A model generated the notes under the pieces. It was given only the letters and a program-made list of their open reading frames with translations. It was not told the DNA's origin and made no database searches. From positions 372,001-436,000 of the forward strand of contig CBDHFQ010000005.1 in the NCBI GenBank assembly GCA_965262565.1: DNA of 64,000 bases. The letters are read 5' to 3'. Every line of letters begins with the position of its first letter. Within the stretch, counting starts at the first letter, position 1. Source of the stretch: CBDHFQ01 sp965262565 (lineage in GTDB: Bacteria; Bacteroidota; Bacteroidia; J057). Made by a program: the position numbers and the translations under genes. Positions 18,801 through 26,383 of the stretch are shown here, one piece after another.

Positions 18801-19335
18801 ACAACCCTTCTCGGGTTGCAGCCCCCGATACCATATCACTTACCCGAAGCCCCTGCGTTTGGCCCACAGTTAAAAAATAAAAGCTCGTATCCGAATAAAG
18901 ATGATATTGATGTTCAAAACGATCTTCCTCCTTATTTAGGGTCCATACATGTGGCCCTTCCCCATAAAAAAGAATGTCATCACCTGCATCAAATACCCCA
19001 TCCTCCTCTCCATGGACAATTATCGCATTTTGCTGTAAATCATCGTATCGAAAGGCTGAATTTGCCTGAGGAAGCATTCCCCCCCCATTACCATAGATCT
19101 GGATGTTCCTGGGATCAATTTGCGTAATATCTACCCCCATTTGAGATAGAAAGGCTCGATCTATTTTGTAAACGCCGCTATTTACAATTCCAATTTTATA
19201 CCATTCTCCAGTCGCAAGTACAGATTCCGAAGCATACTCCCTCAACTGCTGTGCAGTGGTTTGCAAACCTAATCCAGAAATTGTACTAAAAATAAGAGTT
19301 GTATATAAAAATTTGTAAAGAGTATGTGTATACAT
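15823..19335 (-). CDS. porU: Type IX secretion system sortase PorU (C25 gingipain-like)
   Basis: PorU is the surface cysteine protease/sortase that removes the C-terminal signal of T9SS cargo and joins cargo to anionic LPS. The 1170 residues show a signal peptide, an N-terminal beta-rich region, and a C25 peptidase domain (about residues 410-790) with catalytic His673 in NYTGHGG and Cys707 in VTATCEYGRFD. C-terminal Ig-like domains and a FlgD/T9SS-type tail follow (VPNPAF near 1080, GVPVASGMYVYQV near 1140). Length is typical. It is followed by porV. The presence of the pair shows the organism exports proteins by T9SS, as gliding and polymer-degrading Bacteroidota do. Confidence 0.95.
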   Translation of the reverse strand: MYTHTLYKFLYTTLIFSTISGLGLQTTAQQLREYASESVLATGEWYKIGIVNSGVYKIDRAFLSQMGVDITQIDPRNIQIYGNGGGMLPQANSAFRYDDLQQNAIIVHGEEDGVFDAGDDILFYGEGPHVWTLNKEEDRFEHQYHLYSDTSFYFLTVGQTQGLRVSDMVSGAATREGLSGRRTYFHELDRELPVRSGRFWLGEKFDLIDSYSFSFPAQHLSAEGKVRMKIRVAARSGVVTKFRVFVNEEFVGDISVSATNVNSNESIYYNSKIANFSLLPDNVRGDSLIVRLEYDKSGFIRSEGWLDYIELDYDHNWDVAGNDQAIFYLTQGTREGSISRLNIANGSQEHQVWDITNPLTPLNLPFDVSSNSLMTLSVPGDTLRRLMVFDGNGLFPVSGRKISNQNLHGTDLVEYIVVTPPSLLTQAQRLADFHQSHYGQSYVVVTPEQIYNEFSSGMQDVSAIRDFIKMIYDQSGGTLPTSVVMFGDGTYDYKGHIKDINNQPIALGLLPTYQSRNSWSPTQSYTSDDFFTFLDDDEGFWGERSGIDGDISVDTDLMDTGVGRLPVESVEEAEIIVDKIIRYVTGEDSKGAWRNRVVLVADHKEGDRGIHVVQADGYTDIIEESDECINLEKIYMDNYTLVPTPTNPAFPDGREALLNELDKGSLIVNYTGHGGEFAWSNSRIFENGDISSINNDFRLPAIVTATCEYGRFDESSLPKSGAELMILEENGGAIALYTTVRLVYSSPNAELNANFYREVFTFDENAQRMPLLGEVMARTKNRTYPRNTGSNINSRNFTLLGDPGIQLAYPNLRAQLTTINGRPIEENSLDSLASLSTIELGGVITDPLGNPIDAYNGSLEVTVFDKPSTFTTRLSRFTFDWRKNKIFNGTALVQNGAFSFKFVVPIDVSYDEGSGKMSLYFANEEVDGAGCYTNFFVGGTDPNAIIDNVGPEIDLFINDSSFVDGGTTGKDPTLLAMVSDQSGINTVGSGIGHEIIAIIDEDESQPIVLNDFYTANVGSYTEGTIRYQLKDLVPGPHTARIRVWDGANNPSESQVSFIVRENEELAIDQVRSVPNPAFSGDNIEFRIAHNQAGKDLLVELHIFTYTGQKVKTFSSSFNAEGYSFNDFVWDGTSELGVPVASGMYVYQVLVKDMISGRETNTYEKLVILAP

Positions 19336-19468
19336 AAGTATCGCGTGAATGTTTTATGTCAAAACTACGGTTAAGTTTAAAAGAACAATAGGCAAAAATT
19401 GTTATACATAAGACATTTGAAATACAGAATTCCCTATGTTAATGTTCAAACTTTCATCTAATGGATTG

Positions 19469-19969
19469 TTATTCCTTAAATGTGATCAATAAAGCGTCTT
19501 TCTCTACAGTCATATTCTCATTTACGGGTATATCCTGCACAATTCCAGCTCCAGGAGACTTAATAATATTTTCCATCTTCATGGCTTCCAAAATGAGTAA
19601 CGAATCTCCAACCGCTACCGTATCTCCTTGTTGAACATAAATCTGCTTAATCAAACCAGGCATAGGAGCGGTCAATTTATCCATCTTTTTCTCTAACGCA
19701 TTCTCCATTCCTAATTGCTTAAGTAATTTTTCCATCTTTGAGTAAATCCGAACAATCTCCCTTTTCCCATTGATCTCTATATCTACTTCCCTCTTCTCAA
19801 TATTTACATGATGCACATATAATTGGTATGACTCGCTACCAAATGTTACCTGAAAAAGCTGGAGCTTTTCATGATCTATCCCAATGTCCAAAGGCTCACC
19901 ATCCTTAAATAGTTGGCCTCTTTTCTCTTCCAGTTCAATGTGATGATCTCCTGCCTGAATATCTATCAT
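19469..19969 (-). CDS. Biotin/lipoyl attachment-domain protein (carboxyl carrier)
   Basis: This 166-residue protein ends in a biotinyl domain with EAMKMEN; Lys131 is the predicted biotinylation site, and the partner half (TAPMPGLIKQIYVQQGD) begins near residue 100. The N-terminal ~95 residues are acidic and beta-rich, as in carrier subunits of acyl-CoA carboxylases (propionyl- or methylcrotonyl-type). No carboxylase or carboxyltransferase gene is nearby, so the partner must be encoded elsewhere. Confidence 0.88.
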   Translation of the reverse strand: MIDIQAGDHHIELEEKRGQLFKDGEPLDIGIDHEKLQLFQVTFGSESYQLYVHHVNIEKREVDIEINGKREIVRIYSKMEKLLKQLGMENALEKKMDKLTAPMPGLIKQIYVQQGDTVAVGDSLLILEAMKMENIIKSPGAGIVQDIPVNENMTVEKDALLITFKE

Positions 19970-20041
19970 ATGTTGTTGTTTGACCTGCTCTGATACGACT
20001 TTCTTACCTAGCTATTATTATCTCTCCTTCCACTCTCCAAG

Positions 20042-20857
20042 TTAATTGACATCATCCAATAATCCATCCCAACGAATTTGAATTTCTACCCTATTTGCGG
20101 TTTGGGCACTCACATTATTGGGAAAACTGATCCCTCCTCTTCCCACAGCAAATAATCTTCTTGCATCTATTCCCGCTACATCTAATGCTCTGACCACTTG
20201 TGTCGCTCTCAACATACTTAAATCCCACAAATCCATTCCCTTCGTCTCGATCAGCGATAGTTCCTCCGCATTAGCATATCCCACTGCTAGGATCTTAAAT
20301 TCATCCGGAATATACTGAAACGAATCGACGATCATATGTATCAACCCCAAATATCTGTCATTGTCAAATTGGTATTCCCCTTCTGCAAAATAAATAGGAA
20401 ATCTTCCGTACATACCTTCTATCTCCATCTCCGAAAAGTTCTCTCCCCTATTCGTATACGTAGTTCCCCAACCAGGAGGAAAATCCAGACTATCCACATT
20501 TAGTCTGTCAGATTCAATATCTGAAGAAGCGGAAGGTTGTTGGGAAGCCTCTTCCTGACGCAATTCCATCACCCTTTCAACTTCTTTCCTAAGCATCACC
20601 TGCTTATTCAATGAAGCCTTCCTATTCCGTTGGTTAGCTCTATTAAATCGCTCATCTACCGTCATCGAATCAATATATCCGATCAGTCTTTTCATCACCA
20701 TCTCATCTTCCTTGACGATGTTCTCAGCCCGCCTGAGTTGAGCTTGTGGACTGTTAGGGCTATTCGGATCTTCACAAGCACAGAGCAAGTACACTATCAA
20801 TATCACTCCTATCCCTTTCCCAATATTCCCTATTGCACTATCTAAAGAAAAAATCAT
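20042..20857 (-). CDS. Lipoprotein with OmpA-like C-terminal domain
   Basis: The 271-residue protein has a hydrophobic N terminus ending in a possible lipobox (LLCAC, Cys28), a charged helical region to about residue 110, and a C-terminal domain of OmpA type. That domain shows YFAEGEYQFDND, a GYANAEE strand, LSMLRATQVVRAL, and TANRVEIQIRW near the end, where OmpA domains carry the peptidoglycan-binding NRRVE-type Arg. It probably links the outer membrane to the cell wall. The motif is divergent, and binding of peptidoglycan is an inference. Confidence 0.68.
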   Translation of the reverse strand: MIFSLDSAIGNIGKGIGVILIVYLLCACEDPNSPNSPQAQLRRAENIVKEDEMVMKRLIGYIDSMTVDERFNRANQRNRKASLNKQVMLRKEVERVMELRQEEASQQPSASSDIESDRLNVDSLDFPPGWGTTYTNRGENFSEMEIEGMYGRFPIYFAEGEYQFDNDRYLGLIHMIVDSFQYIPDEFKILAVGYANAEELSLIETKGMDLWDLSMLRATQVVRALDVAGIDARRLFAVGRGGISFPNNVSAQTANRVEIQIRWDGLLDDVN

Positions 20858-20936
20858 ACTTTCGTTGCGGAAAAACGCCTTTGTTAATCTCCTTTGTTAA
20901 TATTAACTCACAATTTAGCATTTTAAGCGCAAAATT

Positions 20937-22007
20937 ATGGATGGACGTGCCCTTGTTTTTTCAGGCAATGCTTTTCATGGTCCAAATGCCAAAACGGCGC
21001 ATGGGCTTGTACGTGGAACAGATCGGTATAACATCGTCGCAGTGATTGATGCTTCCATAGCGGGAAAGGACGCCGGAGAAGAACTAGATGGGATACATAG
21101 AGGAATTCCGGCCTATGCAAATTTAGACCAATGTCTGGCGAAAGAGTCGAATATTCAATTCGGCATTATCGGCATGGCTACGGCAGGAGGGAAATTACCT
21201 GCTCAATTATTCCCGGAAATCGAAGCGCTACTCTCCAAAGGCATTTCCGTCGTTTCGGGCCTACACGAATTTTTATCCGAAAAGGAAGAATGGGTTCGCA
21301 TGGCCACTCACACAGGGGCTGAACTGATTGATGTGCGCAAAGCTAAACCCAGAAAAGAGCTACATTTTTGGACGGGGGAGATCCAACAGGTTCATAGCAC
21401 GAAAGTCGTAGTCATGGGCGTAGATTGTGGAATTGGAAAACGAACTACAGCGCGAATATTGACGGAGGGGTTAAATCGTGCCAATATTCAAGCTGAAATG
21501 ATCTATACCGGACAAACAGGATGGCTACAAGGAGGATCATATGGATTTATTCTGGATTCTACACTGAATGATTTTGTCTCCGGCGAATTGGAACATGCGA
21601 TAGTGAGTTGTTATAGAGATCTCAAGCCGGAGGTAATCGTGGTAGAAGGGCAGGCTGCTTTACGCAATCCCAGTGGTCCTTGTGGTTCGGAATTTCTCAT
21701 TTCAGGCCAGATGGATGGGGTAGTTCTCCAGTACGCTCCCGCTCGCTCCTTTTATAAAGGATGGGACCACCTGAATATTCCTATGCCAACAGTAGCTTCG
21801 GAAATAGCGCTCATCGAAATGTATGGCGTGCCCACCATTGGTATCAGTCTTAATACAGCCCACATGACTAAAGAGGAAGTATATGCATGGAAAGAGAAAC
21901 ATGAGGCTATGTTGAATATTCCTGTAGTCCTTCCTGTCGAAGAGGGCATAGCCCCATTGATCCCAGCTATCCAACAATTAACAGAAAAACAGCAAGCCAA
22001 CCTTTAA
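20937..22007 (+). CDS. DUF1611 family protein, DgcN-like (probable D-glutamate N-acetyltransferase)
   Basis: This 356-residue protein is a clear DUF1611 member. An N-terminal Rossmann-like half has GIIGMATAGGKLP. The C-terminal P-loop-like half has VVVMGVDCGIGKRTTA (about 154-169), then YTGQTGWLQGG and the VVEGQAALRNPSGP segment. From memory of the literature, DUF1611 proteins named DgcN acetylate D-glutamate and work with an enolase-superfamily racemase (DgcA). Exactly such a gene follows 16 bp downstream, which supports that assignment. ATG start at 20937; divergent from the OmpA-like lipoprotein gene. Substrate specificity is inferred. Confidence 0.8.
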   Translation: MDGRALVFSGNAFHGPNAKTAHGLVRGTDRYNIVAVIDASIAGKDAGEELDGIHRGIPAYANLDQCLAKESNIQFGIIGMATAGGKLPAQLFPEIEALLSKGISVVSGLHEFLSEKEEWVRMATHTGAELIDVRKAKPRKELHFWTGEIQQVHSTKVVVMGVDCGIGKRTTARILTEGLNRANIQAEMIYTGQTGWLQGGSYGFILDSTLNDFVSGELEHAIVSCYRDLKPEVIVVEGQAALRNPSGPCGSEFLISGQMDGVVLQYAPARSFYKGWDHLNIPMPTVASEIALIEMYGVPTIGISLNTAHMTKEEVYAWKEKHEAMLNIPVVLPVEEGIAPLIPAIQQLTEKQQANL

Positions 22008-22023
22008 TATATCCTGCTAATCT

Positions 22024-23091
22024 ATGAAAATCACGTCCATTCGCGCCTGGAAAGAAGATCTCGACCTTACCCGCCCTTACAGTATCGCCTATAAAACTGT
22101 ATCAACTGTTCAAAGTTGTTTTGTAGAAATTACCGCAGATAATGGCTGGAAGGGCTATGGTTCAGCGAATCCCAGTAAGAGGGTGGTAAATGAAGATTCG
22201 ACGGATACCCTAAACAGTTTACAAGCAGCAGACTTACAGCGGTTCATTGGAATAAATATCAGAGAAGCAGGAGAATGGAGACAACTCATCTACAGCTTTT
22301 TTCCGGATCGACCAGGTGCAAGAGCAGCTATGGATATCGCTTGCCATGATTTATTGACGAAAAGCCTGGAGATTCCTTTGTGCCAATATTTAGGGCTTCG
22401 CATTGATCAACTTCCCACCTCGATTACCATTGGAATAAAATCTGTGGAGGAAACGGTGGAAGAAGCGCAAGAATATATAGGTAGAGGGTTTAAAAGTCTA
22501 AAAGTGAAATTAGGCGATGATCTGGAAGAAGATATAGAAAAGATAGTTAAATTAAGAGAACGATGGGGGAAGGAAGTGTTGATTCGGGTGGATGCCAATC
22601 AAGGATATACCTTAGCTGAGTTAAAGCAATTTCTAGCGGAAGCGGAGAAGTGGGAGTTGGAACTGATCGAACAACCGTTAGCTGTTGGCAAGGAGGAGGA
22701 ATTGTTGGTGCTATCAGAAAAAGAGCGAAATGTCCTGGCGGCGGATGAAAGATTAATAGATGCAAAAGATGCGTTCCAATTGGCGAGTCGTAAGCTTTTT
22801 GGCATTTTTAATATTAAAATGATGAAATGCGGAGGGATTTCGGAAGCGTGTCGGATAGCGGAAATCGCCCGGGCTGCTAATATCCGACTTATGTGGGGAT
22901 GTAATGATGAAAGTAGAATCGGGATTTCAGCAGCATTGCATACGGCTTTTTCCTTTCCTCATACTCAATTCATTGATCTGGATGGGAGCCTGGATTTAGC
23001 TCAGGATATAGCTTCAGGAGGCTTTGTCATAGAAGAAGGTATGATGCGACCGATGATGAAACCAGGACTGGGGGTAGAGGTCATTCATTAA
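22024..23091 (+). CDS. Dipeptide epimerase / N-acyl-Glu racemase-like enolase superfamily enzyme
   Basis: The 355-residue protein belongs to the muconate-lactonising/dipeptide epimerase group of the enolase superfamily. The general bases are Lys162 (in LKVKLG) and Lys268 (in NIKMMKCGG); the Mg ligands are Asp190 (VDANQG), Glu216 (IEQP) and Asp241 (ADER). This arrangement is that of L-Ala-D/L-Glu epimerases, which recycle murein dipeptides. Because it follows a DUF1611/DgcN-like gene by 16 bp, a role as N-acetyl-D-glutamate racemase (DgcA-like) is at least as likely. The two genes look like one transcript. Confidence 0.85.
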   Translation: MKITSIRAWKEDLDLTRPYSIAYKTVSTVQSCFVEITADNGWKGYGSANPSKRVVNEDSTDTLNSLQAADLQRFIGINIREAGEWRQLIYSFFPDRPGARAAMDIACHDLLTKSLEIPLCQYLGLRIDQLPTSITIGIKSVEETVEEAQEYIGRGFKSLKVKLGDDLEEDIEKIVKLRERWGKEVLIRVDANQGYTLAELKQFLAEAEKWELELIEQPLAVGKEEELLVLSEKERNVLAADERLIDAKDAFQLASRKLFGIFNIKMMKCGGISEACRIAEIARAANIRLMWGCNDESRIGISAALHTAFSFPHTQFIDLDGSLDLAQDIASGGFVIEEGMMRPMMKPGLGVEVIH

Positions 23092-23224
23092 TTATTTATT
23101 TCAATAAATTATCTATTTTATATAAATTATTTTTATGTAATATTCACAATACATTTTTTATGGAATTAGAATTATTTGCGAGTAATTTTATCCCACATAC
23201 AACGCTTGCCAATACGTTTATTCC

Positions 23225-23716
23225 ATGCAAACAAATGTTCACAAACCCTATGTCCGTTGTATCCTACTATGGATCTTAGCCCAGGTTTCTTTTGATTTGA
23301 ACGGATATGCCCTTTCCGTTCCGGCCCAATACCCAAATGTGTTCTTATTGCCTACAGCAGCACTTGCTCATACACCTTCGTATCTGCTTTCGGAAGAATC
23401 GCCTTCCCAAGTCCAGCACATCAGCATCCTTATAGCTAATTATCATTCTTACTATCAGGCTTTTAAGGATGGAACGCGTTGGATTCCCTATTGGAAGGGA
23501 GAGGTATGGATAGAATCCGAGGTAGATGGTTCTTTTTCATTAATCCTTTATCGGCCCGACCGAAGAGACATTTTACTTCATTATTATGAATCTTTAAGGC
23601 GGTCCAGGATTTACTGTAAGTTGATCCGGTATGCGCCTCGGAGGCCAAATAGCATTGCCGTAAACAGCAGCCATCGAGGATACCAACAAGGAGGTTCTTC
23701 GGTGGTCGTGAAGTAA
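23225..23716 (+). CDS. Uncharacterised small secreted protein
   Basis: This 163-residue frame begins with a possible signal sequence (VRCILLWILAQVSFDLNGYALS, cleavage near residue 34) and then has a short beta-rich region with many Tyr, Arg and Ser. I recognise no domain. The gene is preceded by an AT-rich 130-bp spacer and followed by alkB on the opposite strand. Coding is plausible but not certain. Confidence 0.45.
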   Translation: MQTNVHKPYVRCILLWILAQVSFDLNGYALSVPAQYPNVFLLPTAALAHTPSYLLSEESPSQVQHISILIANYHSYYQAFKDGTRWIPYWKGEVWIESEVDGSFSLILYRPDRRDILLHYYESLRRSRIYCKLIRYAPRRPNSIAVNSSHRGYQQGGSSVVVK

Positions 23717-23753
23717 AATTATGATTTCTCATAGAAATGCTTATTTGCATCTT

Positions 23754-24338
23754 TTACAGAATGGTTCTGAACGTTAAATTAATCCTAGGCCCAATGTCTC
23801 TTTTCGTCTTTGGAAGCTGATGCTGCCAATGATGTTGCGTGCTGCCCTTCATCCAAAGTAAACTCCCATGAGTGAGTTTCAAGCTAATCTTTCGTTGACG
23901 ATCTACTCGATGACGAAATTGAAACGACCTTTCTGCTCCTACACTCACCGATGCAATGGCCGGATCCTTCCCCAGGGCCGGCTCTGCATCACTGTGCCAA
24001 CCTACGCTGTCCTGGCCGTTGCGATAGTAATTGAGTAATACACTATTGAAGGGATGCTTGCATACGTTTTCCAGTCGCGCTTTCAAGGTTCGTAAGATAG
24101 GTGTCCAGGCGATGGGATCTAAGGTCAATCCTGCATAAGTATAGCTTTTTTCAGGATCACCGTACCAAGCAGTAAGTCGGGGTTGGAGCATCTTTTTCCC
24201 AAAAAGAGTGATCTCTTCCTGTTTCCATACAATTTCTCTTTCCAGACAGTTAACGTAGTTGTCTGCCTCATCTTTGAGAAGGAAGTTTGGCAGGAAGTAG
24301 ACTTCCGCATCGATCATATTTAGAGGTATGAAGGTCAT
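23754..24338 (-). CDS. AlkB-like 2OG-Fe(II) dioxygenase
   Basis: This 194-residue enzyme (from the ATG at 24338) should use Fe(II) and 2-oxoglutarate to repair alkylated bases oxidatively. Iron ligands are His115 and Asp117 in WHSDAE and His173 in HHWQHQLP. The 2OG-binding Arg185 and a second Arg191 are in GPRINLTFR; NYYRNGQDSVGWH is typical of the ABH2/AlkB group. The frame continues upstream through a REP-like palindrome to an ATG at 24380 (MIYNKPGVST...), but those residues are translated repeat and not family sequence, so the internal ATG is preferred. Confidence 0.9.
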   Translation of the reverse strand: MTFIPLNMIDAEVYFLPNFLLKDEADNYVNCLEREIVWKQEEITLFGKKMLQPRLTAWYGDPEKSYTYAGLTLDPIAWTPILRTLKARLENVCKHPFNSVLLNYYRNGQDSVGWHSDAEPALGKDPAIASVSVGAERSFQFRHRVDRQRKISLKLTHGSLLWMKGSTQHHWQHQLPKTKRDIGPRINLTFRTIL

Positions 24339-24345
24339 AGTTAGT

Positions 24346-24392
24346 CCTGGGGTTGAAACCCCAGGTTTATTATATATCACCCTTTCAGGGGT
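24346..24392. repeat. REP-like palindromic element, copy 1
   Basis: A perfect palindrome CCTGGGGTTGAAACCCCAGG (24346-24365) is followed by TATATATCACCC and the shorter stem CCCTTTCAGGG. The same unit recurs at 24692, 25022 and 25340. It lies just upstream of the AlkB start and at the 3' end of a degenerate nuclease-tail copy. Confidence 0.85.
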
Positions 24393-24675
24393 TATCTAGA
24401 GATGAGTCTTTTTGTTGCATGGCTTGATGAATTGCTTTGACCCTTTCTACCTCTATTTCCTGGATTTGTGCAATGTCTTCATAGGTCATAAGCTCCTCCT
24501 ACTAAACAATCTGGATTGTAGTTGCCGTTCTACTGACTTAACCAGCATATGTTCTGCTCCTATGTTCTATTCCTTTTTCGATCCCCTGTTCAATCCCCTT
24601 TTCTATTCCCTGTTCGATCCCTTGCTCTCTTCCCTCTTCTCTAATGGTGTGTTCGATATATTCGTTGATTCCCAT
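24385..24675 (-). pseudogene. Rpn nuclease tail, degenerate copy
   Basis: The segment starts with the same MGINEYIEHTIREEGREQ sequence as the C-terminal part of the complete gene at 25379-26383. After the GIEQ/GIEK repeats an extra base (gaacat instead of gaaat) shifts the frame to a premature stop (GIEHRSRTYAG). The DNA beyond still matches the other copies except around 24495-24500. It is non-functional as a full tail. Confidence 0.8.
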
Positions 24676-24691
24676 AGCTGTTAGTGTTAGT

Positions 24692-24711
24692 CCTGGGGTT
24701 GAAACCCCAGG
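24692..24711. repeat. REP-like palindrome, copy 2
   Basis: Perfect 20-bp palindrome identical to copy 1, followed by the same ATATATCACCCTTTCAGGGG block. Confidence 0.85.
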
Positions 24712-24729
24712 TTAATATATATCACCCTT

Positions 24730-25005
24730 TCAGGGGTTATCTAGAGATGAGTCTTTTTGTTGCATAGCTTGATGAATTGCTTTGACCCTTTCTACCTCTA
24801 TTTCCTGGATTTGTGCAATGTCTTCATAGGTCATAAGCCCTTTCTTAAACAATCTGGATTGTAGTTGCCGTTCTACTGACTTAACCAGCATTTGTTCTGC
24901 TCCTATTTCAATTCCCTGTTCTATTCCTTGTTCTATTCCCTGTTCAATTCCTTGCTCTCTTCCCTCTTCTCTAATGGTGTGTTCGATATATTCGTTGATT
25001 CCCAT
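24730..25005 (-). pseudogene. Rpn nuclease tail, tandem copy B
   Basis: A 91-residue open frame begins with MGINEYIEHTIREEG and ends with KDSSLDNP, identical in kind to the C-terminal third of the full gene but without the nuclease domain. It has four GIEQ-type units. The stop codon TGA lies inside the short stem CCCTGAAAGGG of the following REP element. It could still produce a free coiled-coil tail; no promoter is evident. Confidence 0.75.
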
Positions 25006-25021
25006 AGCTGTTAGTGTTAGT

Positions 25022-25041
25022 CCTGGGGTTGAAACCCCAGG
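25022..25041. repeat. REP-like palindrome, copy 3
   Basis: Perfect 20-bp palindrome CCTGGGGTTGAAACCCCAGG between tail copies A and B. Confidence 0.85.
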
Positions 25042-25059
25042 TTAATATATATCACCCTT

Positions 25060-25374
25060 TCAGGGGTTATCTAGAGATGAGTCTTTTTGTTGCATAGCTT
25101 GATGAATTGCTTTGACCCTTTCTACCTCTATTTCCTGGATTTGTGCAATGTCTTCATAGGTCATAAGCCCTTTCTTAAACAATCTGGATTGTAGTTGCCG
25201 TTCTACTGACTTAACCAGCATTTGTTCTGCTCCTATTTCAATTCCTTGTTCTATTCCCTGTTCAATTCCTTGCTCTCTTCCCTCTTCTCTAATGGTGTGT
25301 TCGATATATTCGTTGATTCCCATAGCTGTTAGTGTTAGCCCTGAGATTGAAACCCCAGGTTTATTATATATCAC
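25060..25374 (-). pseudogene. Rpn nuclease tail, tandem copy A
   Basis: A 104-residue frame: the first ~17 residues (MIYNKPGVSISGLTLTA) are translated REP sequence, then MGINEYIEH to KDSSLDNP as in the full gene. It has three GIEQ units before GIEIGAEQ. Its DNA is nearly identical to copy B, indicating a recent duplication. Confidence 0.75.
25340..25359. repeat. REP-like palindrome, copy 4 (two mismatches)
   Basis: The unit CCTGAGATTGAAACCCCAGG differs from the other copies at two positions of one arm, so the stem is weakened. It follows the stop of the complete nuclease gene and looks like the oldest copy. Confidence 0.8.
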
Positions 25375-25378
25375 CCTT

Positions 25379-26383
25379 TCAGGGGTTATCTAGAGATGAG
25401 TCTTTTTGTTCCATGGCTTGATGAATTGCTTTGACCCTTTCTACCTCTATTTCCTGGATTTGTGCAATGTCTTCATAGGTCATAAGCCCTTTCTTAAACA
25501 ATCTGGATTGTAGTTGCCGTTCTACTGACTTAACCAGCATTTGTTCTGCTCCTATTTCTATTCCTTGTTCTATCCCCTTTTCTATTCCTTGTTCGATCCC
25601 CTGTTCTATTCCTTGCTCTCTTCCCTCTTCTCTAATGGTGTGTTCGATATATTCGTTGATTCCCATAGCTGTAAATGTTGGTGTGATGTTTTCTATTTCT
25701 TTGTCAAATAATTCTTCGGTTTCTTCCTTTTCAAATCGGACATATCTCCTAATAAAATTAAATAATTTCTCCGTATAAATCCTGTCATATCCCCTTTGGG
25801 CCAATAAGCGAATTAGCCTGATTTTATAGGCCAATTTTTGCTCATCAGGAGCTTTATCCAGGTTGACCGCTTGTTTAGCTGCCAATAGCGCCAAGGCAAA
25901 TGGATTAGGCTCCTCTTCTAATGTACGTTCCTCTTTTTCCCAAAGTTTATAGGCATGATATTCAAATCTTAACGAGGTATAAATTACTTGATGCTCGTAA
26001 TATAATGGACTGGGATTAGCAGAAGGATGAATCAATATCGCAAGGCTTTCTGGATGTTCTTCAAAGCGATCAAAGATCCTGTAGTGATAGATGAACATCC
26101 TCCGGGCAAATTCAGGATCTCTCTGCGCTTGCACCTCTACGTGGATGTAAATAGTCGTAGATTCGCCATTTTGGAGATAAACTTTAGCTAATTTATCCGC
26201 ATATCTTCGATCTCGAAATTCTGGCCGAATGATATTCTCCAATTCCTTATCGAGAAATTCAATCTGCTCGATATAAGTATCCTTGAGAAAGTCAGGATAG
26301 AAGTACCATAGGAGTGCTTCAAAAAAATCTTCAATCAACCCCTTCCATAATCCATCTCTATTAAGGCGGGAAGTCTTTTCCAT
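25379..26383 (-). CDS. Rpn-family recombination-promoting nuclease / PD-(D/E)XK transposase-like protein
   Basis: This 334-residue protein has an N-terminal PD-(D/E)XK nuclease-like domain (about residues 10-230), with Asp63 and the Glu83-x-Gln85 motif in IYIHVEVQ. That is the pattern of Rpn/RpnA proteins, which stimulate RecA-independent recombination. The C-terminal third (from MGINEYIEH, residue ~240) is a charged coiled coil with GIEQ/GIEK four-residue repeats and a helical end. The TGA stop is inside a REP-like element. Three further copies of the tail follow downstream. Such genes are often multicopy and mobile-like. Confidence 0.85.
   Translation of the reverse strand: MEKTSRLNRDGLWKGLIEDFFEALLWYFYPDFLKDTYIEQIEFLDKELENIIRPEFRDRRYADKLAKVYLQNGESTTIYIHVEVQAQRDPEFARRMFIYHYRIFDRFEEHPESLAILIHPSANPSPLYYEHQVIYTSLRFEYHAYKLWEKEERTLEEEPNPFALALLAAKQAVNLDKAPDEQKLAYKIRLIRLLAQRGYDRIYTEKLFNFIRRYVRFEKEETEELFDKEIENITPTFTAMGINEYIEHTIREEGREQGIEQGIEQGIEKGIEQGIEIGAEQMLVKSVERQLQSRLFKKGLMTYEDIAQIQEIEVERVKAIHQAMEQKDSSLDNP

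Noticed and set aside
18816..19127. 103-codon frame opposite porU
   Set aside because: Antisense of the N-terminal part of porU with His/Pro-rich random composition.
24340..25400. CRISPR array
   Set aside because: Units are 318-343 bp long and encode protein; the palindromes are not separated by unique spacers of constant length.
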